A stretch of 64,000 nucleotides of DNA from contig JANUWF010000008.1 of NCBI GenBank assembly GCA_026120185.1, forward strand, positions 5,704,001 through 5,768,000, given 5' to 3'. This DNA comes from Voacanga thouarsii (Eukaryota > Streptophyta > Magnoliopsida > Gentianales > Apocynaceae). How positions within the stretch are numbered: position 1 is the stretch's first letter; each line of letters starts with the position of its first letter. The position numbers were made by a program, and so were the translations under genes. Of this stretch, positions 35,018 to 46,037 are shown piece after piece. The notes beneath the pieces are model-generated. The model was given only the letters and a program-made list of their open reading frames with translations, did no database searches and was not told where the DNA came from.

Positions 35018-36756
35018 GCTAATATCATTATTAATTTTATTTCATTTTATCCTATTTTATTTTAGTTTATTTTATTATCATATTTATTATTATTATCGTA
35101 TTTTCTTCTTATTATTATTGTAGTTTAATGATAATATTAGTATTATCACTTTTATTCTATTATCCATTACTATTATTTTTATATCTATTATTTAATACCA
35201 ATATCTCTTGGTAATATTAAATTATAGTATTATTATATTCAATAATTATAATTGAATTATTATATTATTCTTATTATTATTATATATATATATATAATGC
35301 AATTAATACCATAAATATCTTAATTATATTATATTATATACAAAGATATTTTAGAGGGCCCACAAGAAATAAATGAAGATGGCCCACAAGCATGATATTT
35401 TTGACCAAGATAGACCACCCTTTGATGTCATTTGACCAAGATTAATTAAGTTAAACTAGGTTAGAGCAAGTTAATTATAATTATACATAGCCATGCAAGG
35501 TTAGCAAAAATATTAGTCTTGAGAATTCTAAGGATTACTACAAGCTTCACCAAGGTTCTTGTAGATCCTACATGGTTCCAAAATCTTCTAGGATGTTCCA
35601 CTATCTTCTTGTAAATCCTAGAGAAGTCTAAAGACTTCTAGAAGTGCCAAATCACCCTAATTCTTTTTCTAAGACCCAAAACAAGACCAATAGAAGTAAG
35701 TTATATAAATAGGAGCAAGAGGGAGGACTTTTGGTCAAAAGAGAAAGCTGGAAGAAAAGGAGAAAAACAGAAAAGTTAAGAGAAGAAAGGAAGAACAAAA
35801 GAAAGACTAAGGGAGAGAAAGAGATTTTTCGGCAGCAAGAAAAGGAAAGAAAGAAGAACCGGTAGCAAGAAAAGGAAAGAAGGAAGAACCGGCAGCAAGG
35901 AGAAGGAAAGGAAAAGGAAGGAAATGAAGGAGTGTCACAGCTTTGCCTTCATCTTGGCAAGGTAAGGGATCACTTCTAAAAGCTAAGAGAATGATACTAG
36001 AAGTTGGAAGCTATTTGCATATGAATTTGTTGATGTTGAGTAATGAAAATATTTTGATTTTGTGATGGTTGTTGGGTTGACTGGTTGGGTTGGTGATGAA
36101 TTGAGCATAGTTTTCAGTTCATTTGAGATGTATTGGAATGATGGTATGCTGAAAATTTGGAAAGGAAAAAGATGGAAATGATAAAGAAACAAGAAGAGAT
36201 AATTGATGGTGATGAATAACTAGCTTGTGTTGTTTGGAAACTTCAAAGTAAATCTGAGTAAGAATGACTGGAAATGAAGCAGAAATAATCCTAAACATGT
36301 CCTAGACTAGTTAGAAAGGATTTGGAACAAGTTGTGTGGAGGTTGTGAGGGTTTTGAATGGCTAAGAGATCATGAATAGTAAGAATGGTGAAAGCTGTTA
36401 AAAATTTACTAGTTTGGTAAGCTTGGAATAATTTATTTGTTTGAACAAAAGAGAAGTGTTGGGCATGAAAACCTGTTAGAACAATGATGTTGGGATGTTA
36501 AATGATGTGAAACCCCAGTCAAAACCAACCTTAGAGTGAGGGGGTTGGGATGCATATCATAATTTATTGCATGTTTAAATATATTTTTAAATAATTTTCT
36601 ATGCTTTGGATTCGAGTTTTATTGTGTCGAAGGCTTGGTTGTGAGTATTGCTTGAGAATGGCAAAATAGTAATTTTTGCTTGAGGTGGGAAAAAGGAGAC
36701 AACCTGAGGATTGAATAAGAAAATATTTTTTTTGAGGGAAAATAAGAATAAGAGTT

Positions 36757-36825
36757 GTTGTGATTTAGTGGTTAGAGCCTTAGAATTAATTCTTGAGGTC
36801 TTGGGTTCAAATTCCATCATAGGAG
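36757..36825 (+). other. tRNA-like (SINE-like) segment inside LTR B
   Basis: TTTAGTGGTTAGAGC (A box, D-arm-like) and GGGTTCAAATTCC (B box, T-loop-like) are separated by about 25 bp. The homologous segment in LTR A (6619-6690, minus) keeps both boxes. The acceptor stem is not evident, so this is a relic or a captured SINE head and not a tRNA gene. Confidence 0.5.
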
Positions 36826-38445
36826 CTTTAGCATGTTAAATTTTCTTTTTGCTTGGGAAGTATCATTTTTTGCCTTAGTGGTGTTTGGAGTAGGGTAGAG
36901 ATGTTGTCCTATGAGAGGCATGATAGGAGTTTTCAAATCCTACTCATTTGTTCTACACAAAATTTCTAAGAGGAATTCATTTCCTCTTGATCCTTAATTT
37001 TCCTATTGCTCAATTCATTAATTTGTTCAAATTGTTCTAGCCAATTTCTTTCCAGAAATTCCAGTGAAGTGATGTGGCTTTGTAGAATCAAAATGTCTTA
37101 GTGGAAGACATTTTATGGTCTGAAAATGTGGAGGAGATGTGAAAGATTCCAAGGGGATAAATCCCTTTAGTGAACTTTCTAAAAATTCATTCTAACTAGG
37201 TTCATCTTCCTTCTTGGAATGAACTGAAATTTTTCAGCTTCTTGTGCCTTCAAGTTGTCGAAACTCTTAGCTAATATTCCCTCCTAAATGCTGCCAGGAA
37301 AATGGCCTTTTGGATCAGCTTGCAACCTGAATTTCTCTGACCATTTTCGGACTGCACAAAGTTGGTGCAAAACCAGAAAAATCTCTGGGCAAATTGCAGC
37401 TTTGGAGGTCCAAAACCAAACTGTTTTCTTCCAATTTTTGTTTAGCACCTTGGCCATGTTTTTCTTCCATGAAGAAGGCTGGAAACCAGCCTTGAAAACC
37501 ACTGAAACTCCCCTTCAAACTCCCTGCAAACCGGCTGGAAAAGGGCAGCCGAAAACTGCCCAGAAAATTCCAGCAAGCAGCGAAATTCTGTGCAGGAATT
37601 TTCCAGCTTTGTTTCCTAATTCTACCCTAGCTGAAACTCCATCCTTCTTCTGCATAAACCATCCTTAAACCTTCAGTAACTGAGCTCCATTATCCCCCTC
37701 AAGCTTCGGCACGAAAATCCAGTCATGGCTGCCTAAAAGATTTCCAAAAAAATTTTGCAATCATGCTTTGATTAGGATACCAAAATTCCAGCCACCATGA
37801 TTTAACAACTTTCTATAAAATATACCCCAAACAACCAGACCTTCCATTCACCATTACACTCAGTATTTTCGGCCACCTTAAGCTTTCCTCAACCAGCATT
37901 CATCTAGCCGAAACACTACCCAGCAATTTAGCCATGGCAGACTTCCAAAAGCTCTCCCATAATCAAAGGTATTCTTGAATATTTAGTTTCTAAATTTGCT
38001 TCCGAAAAATATTCTTCAAGGATTCCAACAACTAGCCTTTCCTTTTCCCTTCCAAACCAGAGAATTATCTCCCTAAACCCTACAGAAATTTGGCCAGCCC
38101 TAATCCCTACAGAATTTCGGCAACCTCCATCCAAAAACTCTCTATTCCCTTCAACCTTTAAGAACACACAACACACCAAGAACACTTACTTCTTTCTTTC
38201 ACCTAATACCTATCCAAATCACTTCACATTACTTCTAAAAACTCCAAAATTCATCTACTCACTGCCGTGAGTCCATCAACACTATTCTTAACATCAAACT
38301 CCAAAATCGAACTTGCTAGTTTGGATCAAAAACCAGAAATTTTGTGAAGGCTCAAGAACACCATCAAGGTAGGTTTGTTCTAACAACTCCATCTTCTCTA
38401 ATCATGATCTCTAATGAATATATATATGAATAAACCCACTAATGG

Positions 38446-38472
38446 TCTCTCTCTTTCTCTCTCTCTCTCTCT
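38446..38472. repeat. (CT)n microsatellite in LTR B
   Basis: Interrupted once by TTT. It is the counterpart of the GA tract at 5019-5041 in LTR A. Confidence 0.9.
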
Positions 38473-40940
38473 TGGCCGAATCTCTCTCCTCCTTGGCCGG
38501 ATGGTTTCTTCTCCAATGGTCATGCTTCTTTCACCTTCTTTGGTCGGATTTAGACATCTAGGAGTTGAGACTTATTCAAAACTCCTTCAAGGGAATTCAT
38601 CAAGCAAGTAAGCTTTCTTTTAACCCTTCTTTTAATTCTAGATTCATGTCTCTAGGATGATGTTGATAGAAGGTGGATTGTGGATATGATTTGAGTATGT
38701 ATTATTGAGATTGAAGCATGAATATATGTATGAATATAAAGGAGATGGGATTTATGCATGGATGGATTATCTTGGTTGATTGTATGATGATTTGAGGTTT
38801 AATGCATGCCTCCATGATTAATTATACTAGAGATTATGTCACCTTTGGTGAATATGATTTATATTCATGTTGGATTGTTGAAGCCATGATCATATTTATG
38901 CTAGTAGGGGTTAAATCATGTCTTGATAAATTGATATCTATGCTTGTATGCATAATTTGGATGATTTGATGAATTGAAGGATTGTATATGTTCATGATTG
39001 TGAATAGCCATGGAAATATGATCATGATCTAGTTGTCCCTAAGCTAATTTTTATTTCATGAATAAAATATTTAATAATATGATTTTGCTAGTAATATCGA
39101 AAAAAAGCCCTAGGAAGGGTGGATTTGGATTATTATATATATAAAGGATATTTTAATCAAATAAATAATAGTTTTGATAGAAAAATAAAATATATCGATA
39201 TTATATAAAAATAATGAAATCAACTAAAGCCTTTTTTTGAAATAATCATAATTAGTAAAATACTTATTATTAAAATTTAATTATTATCTTTTAATCAAAA
39301 CCTATTAAAACTTATTTATTATTTTCCAAGCAAGGCTCATTAAAATTCATTTTCAACTAACTTTAGTTATCAATTATTTTCTAACAGCTAAATTATTAAT
39401 AAATCATTATTTTTCCTAAAAACCACCTAAGACTCTTCATCAAATAAACTCTAAATTTTCTTAGCAATATTTAAACCTTTAACTTATTAGTACTTATTTC
39501 CCAAAACATTAATTATTTTAAATATCAAATTATCCTTAGCTTATAAACCTATTTACTTATTGTTTGGCCTTAAAGCTTGGGACACTAGGATCATGATAGT
39601 AGTAAGTTGAGTTGTTTAAATTGAGAAAGTGAATTTTGGCTTGAGTTTGATTGTGGTTTGTATTTGTCCATGCGGGGTTAGGTCAGCAGTTGGAGACCTT
39701 TTTATTGTGAGCAAAAATCAGGTAAGCTTCTGCATAAAACCCGATTGATGAAAATTGTTTAATTATGGCAAGCCAAATGTAGAGTGCATGGACACTCATC
39801 TTTGTAAAGGCAACTGTCTCCTGTCTTATTCCCGTCAAACAAATTATTAGAAAACCAATATGCAAATTTATTCAAACTCAAAACTCTTTTTAAAACTGAT
39901 TTTGACAAAGACTTTGGAAACCCTTAATTGCTATGTTCAAGTAGAACTATGTTTTGTTCATTTTTTTTTTCCAAGTGGGATATGTTACGTTGAGTACTCA
40001 ATAAGGGTGGACTACTGGACTAGTCTCTGAGGGGTTAGGGTAAGTCTCTCAGTAGGTGGCCACCTCTGAGGGGTGAGTCCATCTCGGAAAAGACGACAGT
40101 CCAGTAAGTCGTGCCAGTCCGAGCCAGCAGTATTCTTTTTCAGTCAAGTGACTGTGTTTTGCCAGAATGGACACCCGGTTATTGTTTGGGTTTAGAGAAG
40201 GAGGAGTATCTTACCCAATAGGCCGATCACCTACTTTTGTCAGTCTGCACAAAGTGTTGCATTCTGACCGGCGGTATGCACAAAGTGTGGCATGTGACCA
40301 TCCGGTTATGGGGCCCAACGTATGGTAACCCGTAATTCTTTCTTTTGAGTGGTTGATTTTATAAATTATGTACGGCTGGAAATGCCAAAACACTACTCTT
40401 GTTTTTAACTGATGTTTATTGCTTGCCAGTGATCTCTTATAAAGAATTTTATACTTTGCATTCACGAACTGTTTTCACTGAACACCCAAAGCACACATGG
40501 ACTTATTGAGATTTCTGTTTCACCACCATTTTACTATGATTTCAGGTCGATCCTACTGTGGAGATGAGTAGCTAGATTATACCTGCTTTGGAAGATTTTC
40601 TGATGATTTATTCTTGTGTAATGTTTTGGGGAGATGAGAGTGGATAAATTTTATTACGGATTTGTTTTTGGTATTTTGGGATTTGTTCTTAGATTGATAT
40701 TTATTTTGGGATGTAATAAATTTTAAGTTCAAGTATCATTTATATTCCGCTATTTCATTTGTGTGACCTAGTTATAAAGACCCCTTGTCCTTTGGACGGG
40801 GCGACATCCCTGGCCCTGGCAGGCCTAGGTAGTGGGGTGTTACAAATGAGGTATTAAAGGGTTTACATGTGGTATGATATGTTGAAGAAACCATAGAAAT
40901 AAATTAAAACAAGTTGGACTTCTAAACTATAAATTTTGAA

Positions 40941-41300
40941 CCTCCAACTCGGAATAGTAAGTTTAGCTGAAAAAATGAATGAAATGGAGAGAGGTTTGAA
41001 TACTCCATGACCTGTAGTTGATAGAGAAGTGTCCTAGGAGTATTTTGGAAGTAGTTTCACCTCATTTGGACCTGTATTGAAAGAGATATGTACAAAATAC
41101 TGGATGATGACAAAACTGAACTCCAAACTCGGAACAGTGGAAGTAACTGAAAAACTGTACAAAATTGGATGGAGTTTACATTTCTCATGACCTGGAATTG
41201 ATAGAGGGATATCTTAGGAATATTATGGAAGAAACCTCACCTTATTTGGACCTATATTTGAATAAGTTATGTGAAGAATAGTGGAGGATGGTAAAACTGT
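40941..41300. repeat. Two tandem ~180-bp repeats in LTR C
   Basis: Units begin CTCCAACTCGGAA (40942) and CTCCAAACTCGGAA (41121). Both continue with AACTGAAAAA or AGCTGAAAAA, a CATGACCTG block, GATAGAG, TTTGGACCT and GATGRYAAAACTG. Clear duplication with many substitutions, so not recent. Confidence 0.85.
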
Positions 41301-41719
41301 AAAACCAGAAAACCATCCAAAGCATTAATCCATTTATTTCTTTAAGAAAATTATAGAAACTTTATTCAAACCATTAAGCATTTGAACCCATTGTGTAATG
41401 ATAAAAGGATATACTAATGGTGTAGGTGAATCAAGTCGAGGGAACACCTTTTAGGACTATACGAGTGTCACTTTGACTTAATATACGAGGTGAGTCTCAT
41501 TGATTTCTAAACTTTTTTAAAGGCTAGTGTGCTTTGATTTTCTATGAAATTCTATGTTTTATGCCATTTTGGAAATCCTCAAATATGTTTAAGGTTTACA
41601 TGAGCAATATTTTCTTTTATGCTATTTCGGACTCGAATAAATTTCACATTCAGCTTGGAAACCTTCCTGAATGTTTAAAACACGAATTTTGTGAATTTAG
41701 CCCTTTTCGGATTAAATAT

Positions 41720-41960
41720 TTGAGATTTCTGAAAAATGGTAAATTTTGGAATCGGGTATTTGGAGAATAATCCAAATATCCTTATTGGAATATTTTATAA
41801 AAACTCTTAGAACTCGGATATTCGGTAAATGACCGAAATATCCTTATTGGAACTTTTGCGAATATTTTTCAAATCGAGTAGGGTAAAATGACCCGGATAC
41901 CCTCAAAAAGTCTTTTGGAATCTGGCATAGGTGAAATGACCTGAATACCCTTGGAAAAAA
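41720..41960. repeat. CGAATACCC-type short tandem repeats in LTR C
   Basis: About four diverged copies of a 50-65 bp unit. Cores include GAATCGGGTATTTGG, CTCGGATATTCGG and GAATCTGGCATAGG, each followed by AAATGACC and AATACCCTTGG or AATATCCTTATTGG. The same repeat is better preserved in LTR D at 58881-59275 on the other strand. Confidence 0.65.
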
Positions 41961-43053
41961 ATGACTTTTGTGATCAAGTACGGCCCCAGAAAATAAGAAA
42001 TGCTTTGATTTGGAAATCCTGTGGAATCAGATGATCCTCTGGCCTGATCAGTCAAATGGGGTTGGTGTTGTTGCGTTGAATACTCAGTAAGGACTTTGAT
42101 CTTTGTACTAGCCCATGTTAGAGGTAGCGACCCTAAGTAACCTAATCAGTTCTGGAGATTGTCTTACTCCAAACAGGGCGACAGGACATTGTGATGAGTT
42201 GTCCCTGGCTAGCCGTTGTGAGCCCGACAATTGCCTATAGATTATGATGGTGGGTTGTTCACATGATACCGAGCAGGGACACTCGGTGTGTTCAATCCCT
42301 TGCCACCACGATGGTGATTGATGTCAGGATTGGGACCCCTGGCTTATGGTGGAAAGTAAAAGATCCCTAAGTGCACGGTGAGGTACATTTGTATGCTGCT
42401 CACCCTTCCAGCATAACACGAGTGACATGCTGTAAGCGCAGTCCCTGGCACAAGAAACCGTATGGCCGAAGGCGAAGTTCCTTAAACTTTGCATGCGGGT
42501 CGCACTTCTAAATGGGGAAGAACCCGTATTTATTGAATTAGGGGCCATATGTTTGGAAGCCATTGTTTTTCGAATCTACATTGAACCTAAATTCATCAAT
42601 TACCGTTGTTTTCCTGTTATAAAATTTATTTCAGCAAAGAAATTGAAAATCGTCTTTCTCTTCTAACCAAAACACTAGCACACAAGGGACTTACTGATTA
42701 TACCACTCACATGCATATTTGCCCTTTTCTTTTAGGAATTGGAGCTGAAGAATAACGATGGGATTCCAGGACTTCTTCTATGGCACTGGACAGCAAATCT
42801 TTTGGAGTGATCATTCTACATAGACTCTGAGATGTTTTAGCTTATGTATTTTGGAAGCTATGACAATGTATCTATCGTGACTCATATGTTTATATAAATA
42901 AAGAGCATGTTTCATATATTTGCTCAAGTTTTGACTTTACCGCTTACTTTAAGTTTAAATCCTTATAAAGACCCCTAGTTTGAGAATTCAGACGGGGCGA
43001 CATCCCACCTGAGTTCGGCCCACTACGACAAGGTAAAAATGTGGGGTGTTACA

Positions 43054-43347
43054 AGAACCACCGCCTGATCAAATCAAGAAGTCTAACACATCTAGTCTTA
43101 ACATATTAATGTTGTCCTGTCTCATTAATACTATGACTAGGGACTATTTAAGTACTAACACTATACAGTGTAATATGAATCTCATATCATGATTTCCTTA
43201 ACACAGTATTGTACTAGGGACTTTATCGAACAGCTATTTTATACAAAAGTAAACAAAAGAAACTGTAAGATAAATAGTGCCTTTTACTAAAATAACATGT
43301 GTCATATACAACATACAAGTGATTGTCTCTAGGGTATAACACTAACA
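43054..43347 (-). mobile_element. 5' part of the 3' LTR of copia element 1
   Basis: In the sense direction it starts TGTTAGTGTTATACCCTAG at 43347 and runs to 43054, where solo LTR C interrupts. It matches the truncated 5' LTR at 45720-46032 closely. Confidence 0.85.
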
Positions 43348-43965
43348 AACTCCCACTTGCACTAGAGTCAATCATTCATGTATCTAATACCGAGTTACTC
43401 AACATGACAATTATGTTTCTTTTGGGATAGTGCTTTTGTAAGCAGGTTAACTATGTTCTCATCTGTGGGAACTCTCTCTATCTTTACATCATTTCTATCT
43501 ATGATCCCCGGATCAGATGATAGCATTGCAGGACGTGTTTGGATCGTTGAGACCGTGGCTCCTTTACTTGTGCAGTGGCTCATTTGCTTGTGCAATAGCT
43601 CCGTTGTTATCACAATACAAAGTTATTGGTCCAGCAACACGAGGAACTACACCCAGTTCAGTCACAAACTTCTTGATCCAAACAACCTCCTTAGCTGCTT
43701 CAGAAGCAGCTACGTACTCAACTTCTGTCATAAAGTCGACAATAGTCTCTTATTTGGAACTTTTCCAACTTATTACCCCTCTGCACAACGTAAACACGTA
43801 GTCAGATTGTGATTTGAAATCATCTTTGTCAGATTGAAAACTAGCATCAGTATACCCGTTTATTTTCAAATCACCTTCTCCATATACTAAGAACACATCC
43901 TTAGTCCTTCGTAAGTACTTAAGGATGTTCCTTACAGCCGCCCAATGACCCTCACCAGGGTCAGA
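43348..43965 (-). pseudogene. pol: Copia element 1 RNase H region and polypurine tract
   Basis: The RNase H domain removes RNA from the cDNA hybrid. On the minus strand the stretch reads EYVAASEAAKEVVWIKKF, then ITLYCDNNGAIAQANEPLHK, both typical of copia RNase H, and later KIERVPTDENIVNLLTKALS. Stops and frame changes lie between. AGTGCAAGTGGGAGTT at 43348-43363 next to the LTR start is the polypurine tract. Confidence 0.85.
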
Positions 43966-44860
43966 TTAGTATCTGCTCGTCAAACTAGGAGCACAAGATA
44001 CATCGGGCCTAGTACATATCATAGTGTACATGATAGATCCAACTACTGAGGCATATAAAATCTTACTCATATGATCCCTTTCAACTTGTGTCTTGGGAGA
44101 CATCGACTTTGAAAGGCTTACACAATGTGACATGGGTAAGAATCCCTTTTTGGATTGATCTATGCTAAACCTCTTTAGCACTTTATCTATGTATATAGAC
44201 TGTGAAAGACCAAGCAACCTTTTAGATCTATCTCTATAAATCTTTATTTCGAGAATATAGGTTGCTTCTCCAAGGTCTTTCATGAAAAATTGTTTGGACA
44301 TCCAAACTTTAACCGTTTGCAGGACAGGTATATCATTTCCTATTAGCAATATGTTATCTACATAAAGAAATAAGAGAACGATTGCACTCCCACTGACCTT
44401 CTTGTGTACACAAGGCTCATCCATGTTTTGAATGAAACTAAACTCTTTGATTGTTTCATCAAAATGGATATTCCAACTCCTAGAAGCTTGCTTAAGTCCA
44501 TAAATGGACGTTTGCAGCTTGCACACCTTTGTACTATCCGTGGATGTGAAACCCTCAGGTCGTATCATATACACTTCTTCAGTCAGATTTCCATTTAGGA
44601 AAGATGTTTTCACATCCATTTGCCAAATCTCATAATCAAAATGTGCAACAATAGCTAGGAGTATCCTGATGGATTTTGATATAGCTACTGGCGAGAAGGT
44701 TTTATCATAGTCAATACCATGTTATTGACGATAACCCTTCGCCACTAGACTTTGCTTTATAGGTAACTAAGTTACCATCCATGTCCGTTTTCTTCTTGAA
44801 AACTCATTTGCACCCAATAGGTTTAATTCCTTTTGGTGGATCAACCACAGTCCATACTTA
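43966..44860 (-). pseudogene. pol: Copia element 1 reverse transcriptase
   Basis: A 217-codon open frame (44619-43966) holds the copia RT core. MDVKTSFLNG carries the first catalytic aspartate. KLQTSIYGLKQASRSWN is the conserved helix region. FLYVDNILLIGND stands where the active-site YVDD should be, so the second aspartate is asparagine (codon in 44353-44364). ASVVGSIMYTMICTRPD is the usual C-terminal block. Upstream (44620-44860) the N-terminal part continues with stops. Strand copying should be abolished by the YVDN change. The frame ends at a stop in the SRY region, before RNase H. Confidence 0.92.
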
Positions 44861-45694
44861 GTTGTCATATATAGAATCCATCTCTGACTTCATGGCTTCA
44901 AGCCATTTGCCAGATTTTGAACTGTTCAGAACATCCTTATAGGTAGTAGGCTCATCTTCATAATACGTCATTGTGGTCACGAATGAGAAATCCATATCTT
45001 TCCAGGACCACACGTATCCTACCAGATCTACGAGGTTCTTGTGTAGTAGAAGGTTCATCTATTCTCATAATAGATGTGGAATTAGATGGTTGATCCTTGT
45101 TTATTTGATCTTCATAAACTTCACTAAGTTCAATTTTACTCCCACTGTCCCCTTTGAGTATGTGCTCATTCTCTAAGAAGACGGCATGCTTCGAAATAAA
45201 TAATTTGTTTTCGGAAGGGAGGTAAAAGTAATATCCGAAAGATTCTTTCGGATATTCTATAAACAAACACTTGTTAGACTTACTATCAAGTTTGTCTGAC
45301 TGTGGGCTTTTGACAAAGGCAGGACAACCACATACTCGCAAGTGAGATAACTTTGGTTTCTTACCAAAGAACATCTCAAATGGGGCAGAATCAACCGTTT
45401 TTGTCGGAACTCTGTTTAGTATATAAATAGAAGTTTCTAGTGCATGCCCCTAAAATGATTTTGGTAGGTCTACAGAAGCCATCATGGTCCGTACCATGTC
45501 TAGAAGGATTCAATTCCTTCTCTCAGATAGACCGTTATGTTGGGGTGTATGTGGTGGAGTCCATTGGGATAATATCCCATTATCTCTAAGATAACTCAGA
45601 AAGTCTTAGCTCAAGTATTCTCCTCCTCGATCAGATCCTAGAGTCTTAGTACTTTTGCCAAGTTGTTTCTCTAGTTCATTGTTGAAGTCTTTGA
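44858..45694 (-). pseudogene. pol: Copia element 1 integrase C-terminal half and linker
   Basis: Sense order: LGSDRGGEYL, SQWTPPHTPQHNGLSERRNR (with the third catalytic residue, glutamate), then a 138-codon frame (45374-44958) with FFGKKPKLSHLRVCGCPAF, CLFIEYPKESFGYYFY and RRSGRIR. These are the standard late integrase and linker blocks of copia elements. The first catalytic aspartate and the zinc-binding region are missing because the sequence joins LTR sequence near 45695. Confidence 0.88.
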
Positions 45695-46032
45695 ACTTTG
45701 AGTATCTCAATACTCACGGATATGAGAACCACCGTCTGATCAAATTAGGAAGTCTAACACATGCTAATCTTAACGCATTAATGATGTCCTGTCTCATTAA
45801 TACTACTACTAGGGACTATTTAAGTACTAACATTATACAGTGTAGTAGGATTCTCATATTATGATCTCTATCATGATTTCCTTAACACAGTGTTGTACTA
45901 GAGACTTTATCGAACAGTTATTTTATACAAAAGTAAACAAAAGAAACTGTAAGATAAATAATGCCTTTTTATTAAAATAACATGTGTCATATACAACATA
46001 CAAGTGATTGCCTCTAGGGCATAACACTAACA
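45695..46032 (-). mobile_element. Truncated 5' LTR of copia element 1
   Basis: In the sense direction it begins TGTTAGTGTTATGCCCTAG at 46032 and matches the 3' LTR pieces at 43347-43054 and around 34747. It stops at CTTTGAGTATCTCAATACTC near 45695, where integrase sequence starts. The shared short word TTGAAC/CTTTGA at the join suggests a deletion at microhomology. Confidence 0.8.
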
Positions 46033-46037
46033 CCATC

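Larger units (their letters stand above)
36506..40844 (+). mobile_element. Solo LTR B of the long-LTR family, TSD aatga
   Basis: Begins TGTGAAACCCCA and ends GTGGGGTGTTACA, with perfect 5-bp duplications aatga (36501-36505 and 40845-40849). At 4339 bp it is the opposite-strand relative of LTR A (2778-6945): both share the ACCCCA..CCAACC start, the tRNA-like segment, a CT/GA tract, the TTGAGTACTCAA block and the GACCCCTTGTC..GGGTGTTACA end. A ~33-bp duplication (GCACAAAGTGT twice, 40247-40310) occurs here, while LTR A has one copy. There is no gag or pol. It lies inside LTR C and is the youngest layer of this nest. Confidence 0.9.
34752..43053 (+). mobile_element. Solo LTR C of the ~4-kb LTR family, itself split by solo LTR B
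   Basis: The right end, ATGTGGGGTGTTACA at 43053, carries the family block ATAAAGACCCCTAG. Directly after it the interrupted copia LTR continues. Without LTR B the element is about 3.96 kb, close to LTR D (3.92 kb), with which it shares a GTTGAATACTCAGTAAGGACT block, AGGGCGACAGGACATTG and the CGAATACCC-type repeats. Flanks are agaat and agaac, a duplication with one change. The left terminus reads TTTAATAAC instead of TGTAATACC, so it is mutated. No internal region is present. Confidence 0.75.
33426..46032 (-). mobile_element. Ty1-copia element 1 (deleted), with nested solo LTRs, TSD ccatc
   Basis: The 5-bp sequence ccatc is present on both sides (33421-33425 and 46033-46037). In sense order (minus strand): a truncated 5' LTR (46032 to about 45695) joined directly to late integrase, then reverse transcriptase, RNase H, a polypurine tract (43348-43362) and the 3' LTR (43347-43054, continued at 34751-33426 because of a nested LTR). 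Primer site, gag, protease and the first half of integrase are gone. The outer terminal base pair reads TA instead of TG at 33426, a single transition. It split the transposon-protein element at 32100-47200. Confidence 0.85.

Noticed and set aside
37284..37668. Open frames of 126, 72 and 67 codons on both strands
   Set aside because: They overlap each other on opposite strands inside solo LTR B, whose borders and target duplication are clear. The higher GC of this part makes chance frames longer.
43453..43812. 119- and 94-codon plus-strand frames
   Set aside because: They are antisense to the recognisable copia RNase H domain.
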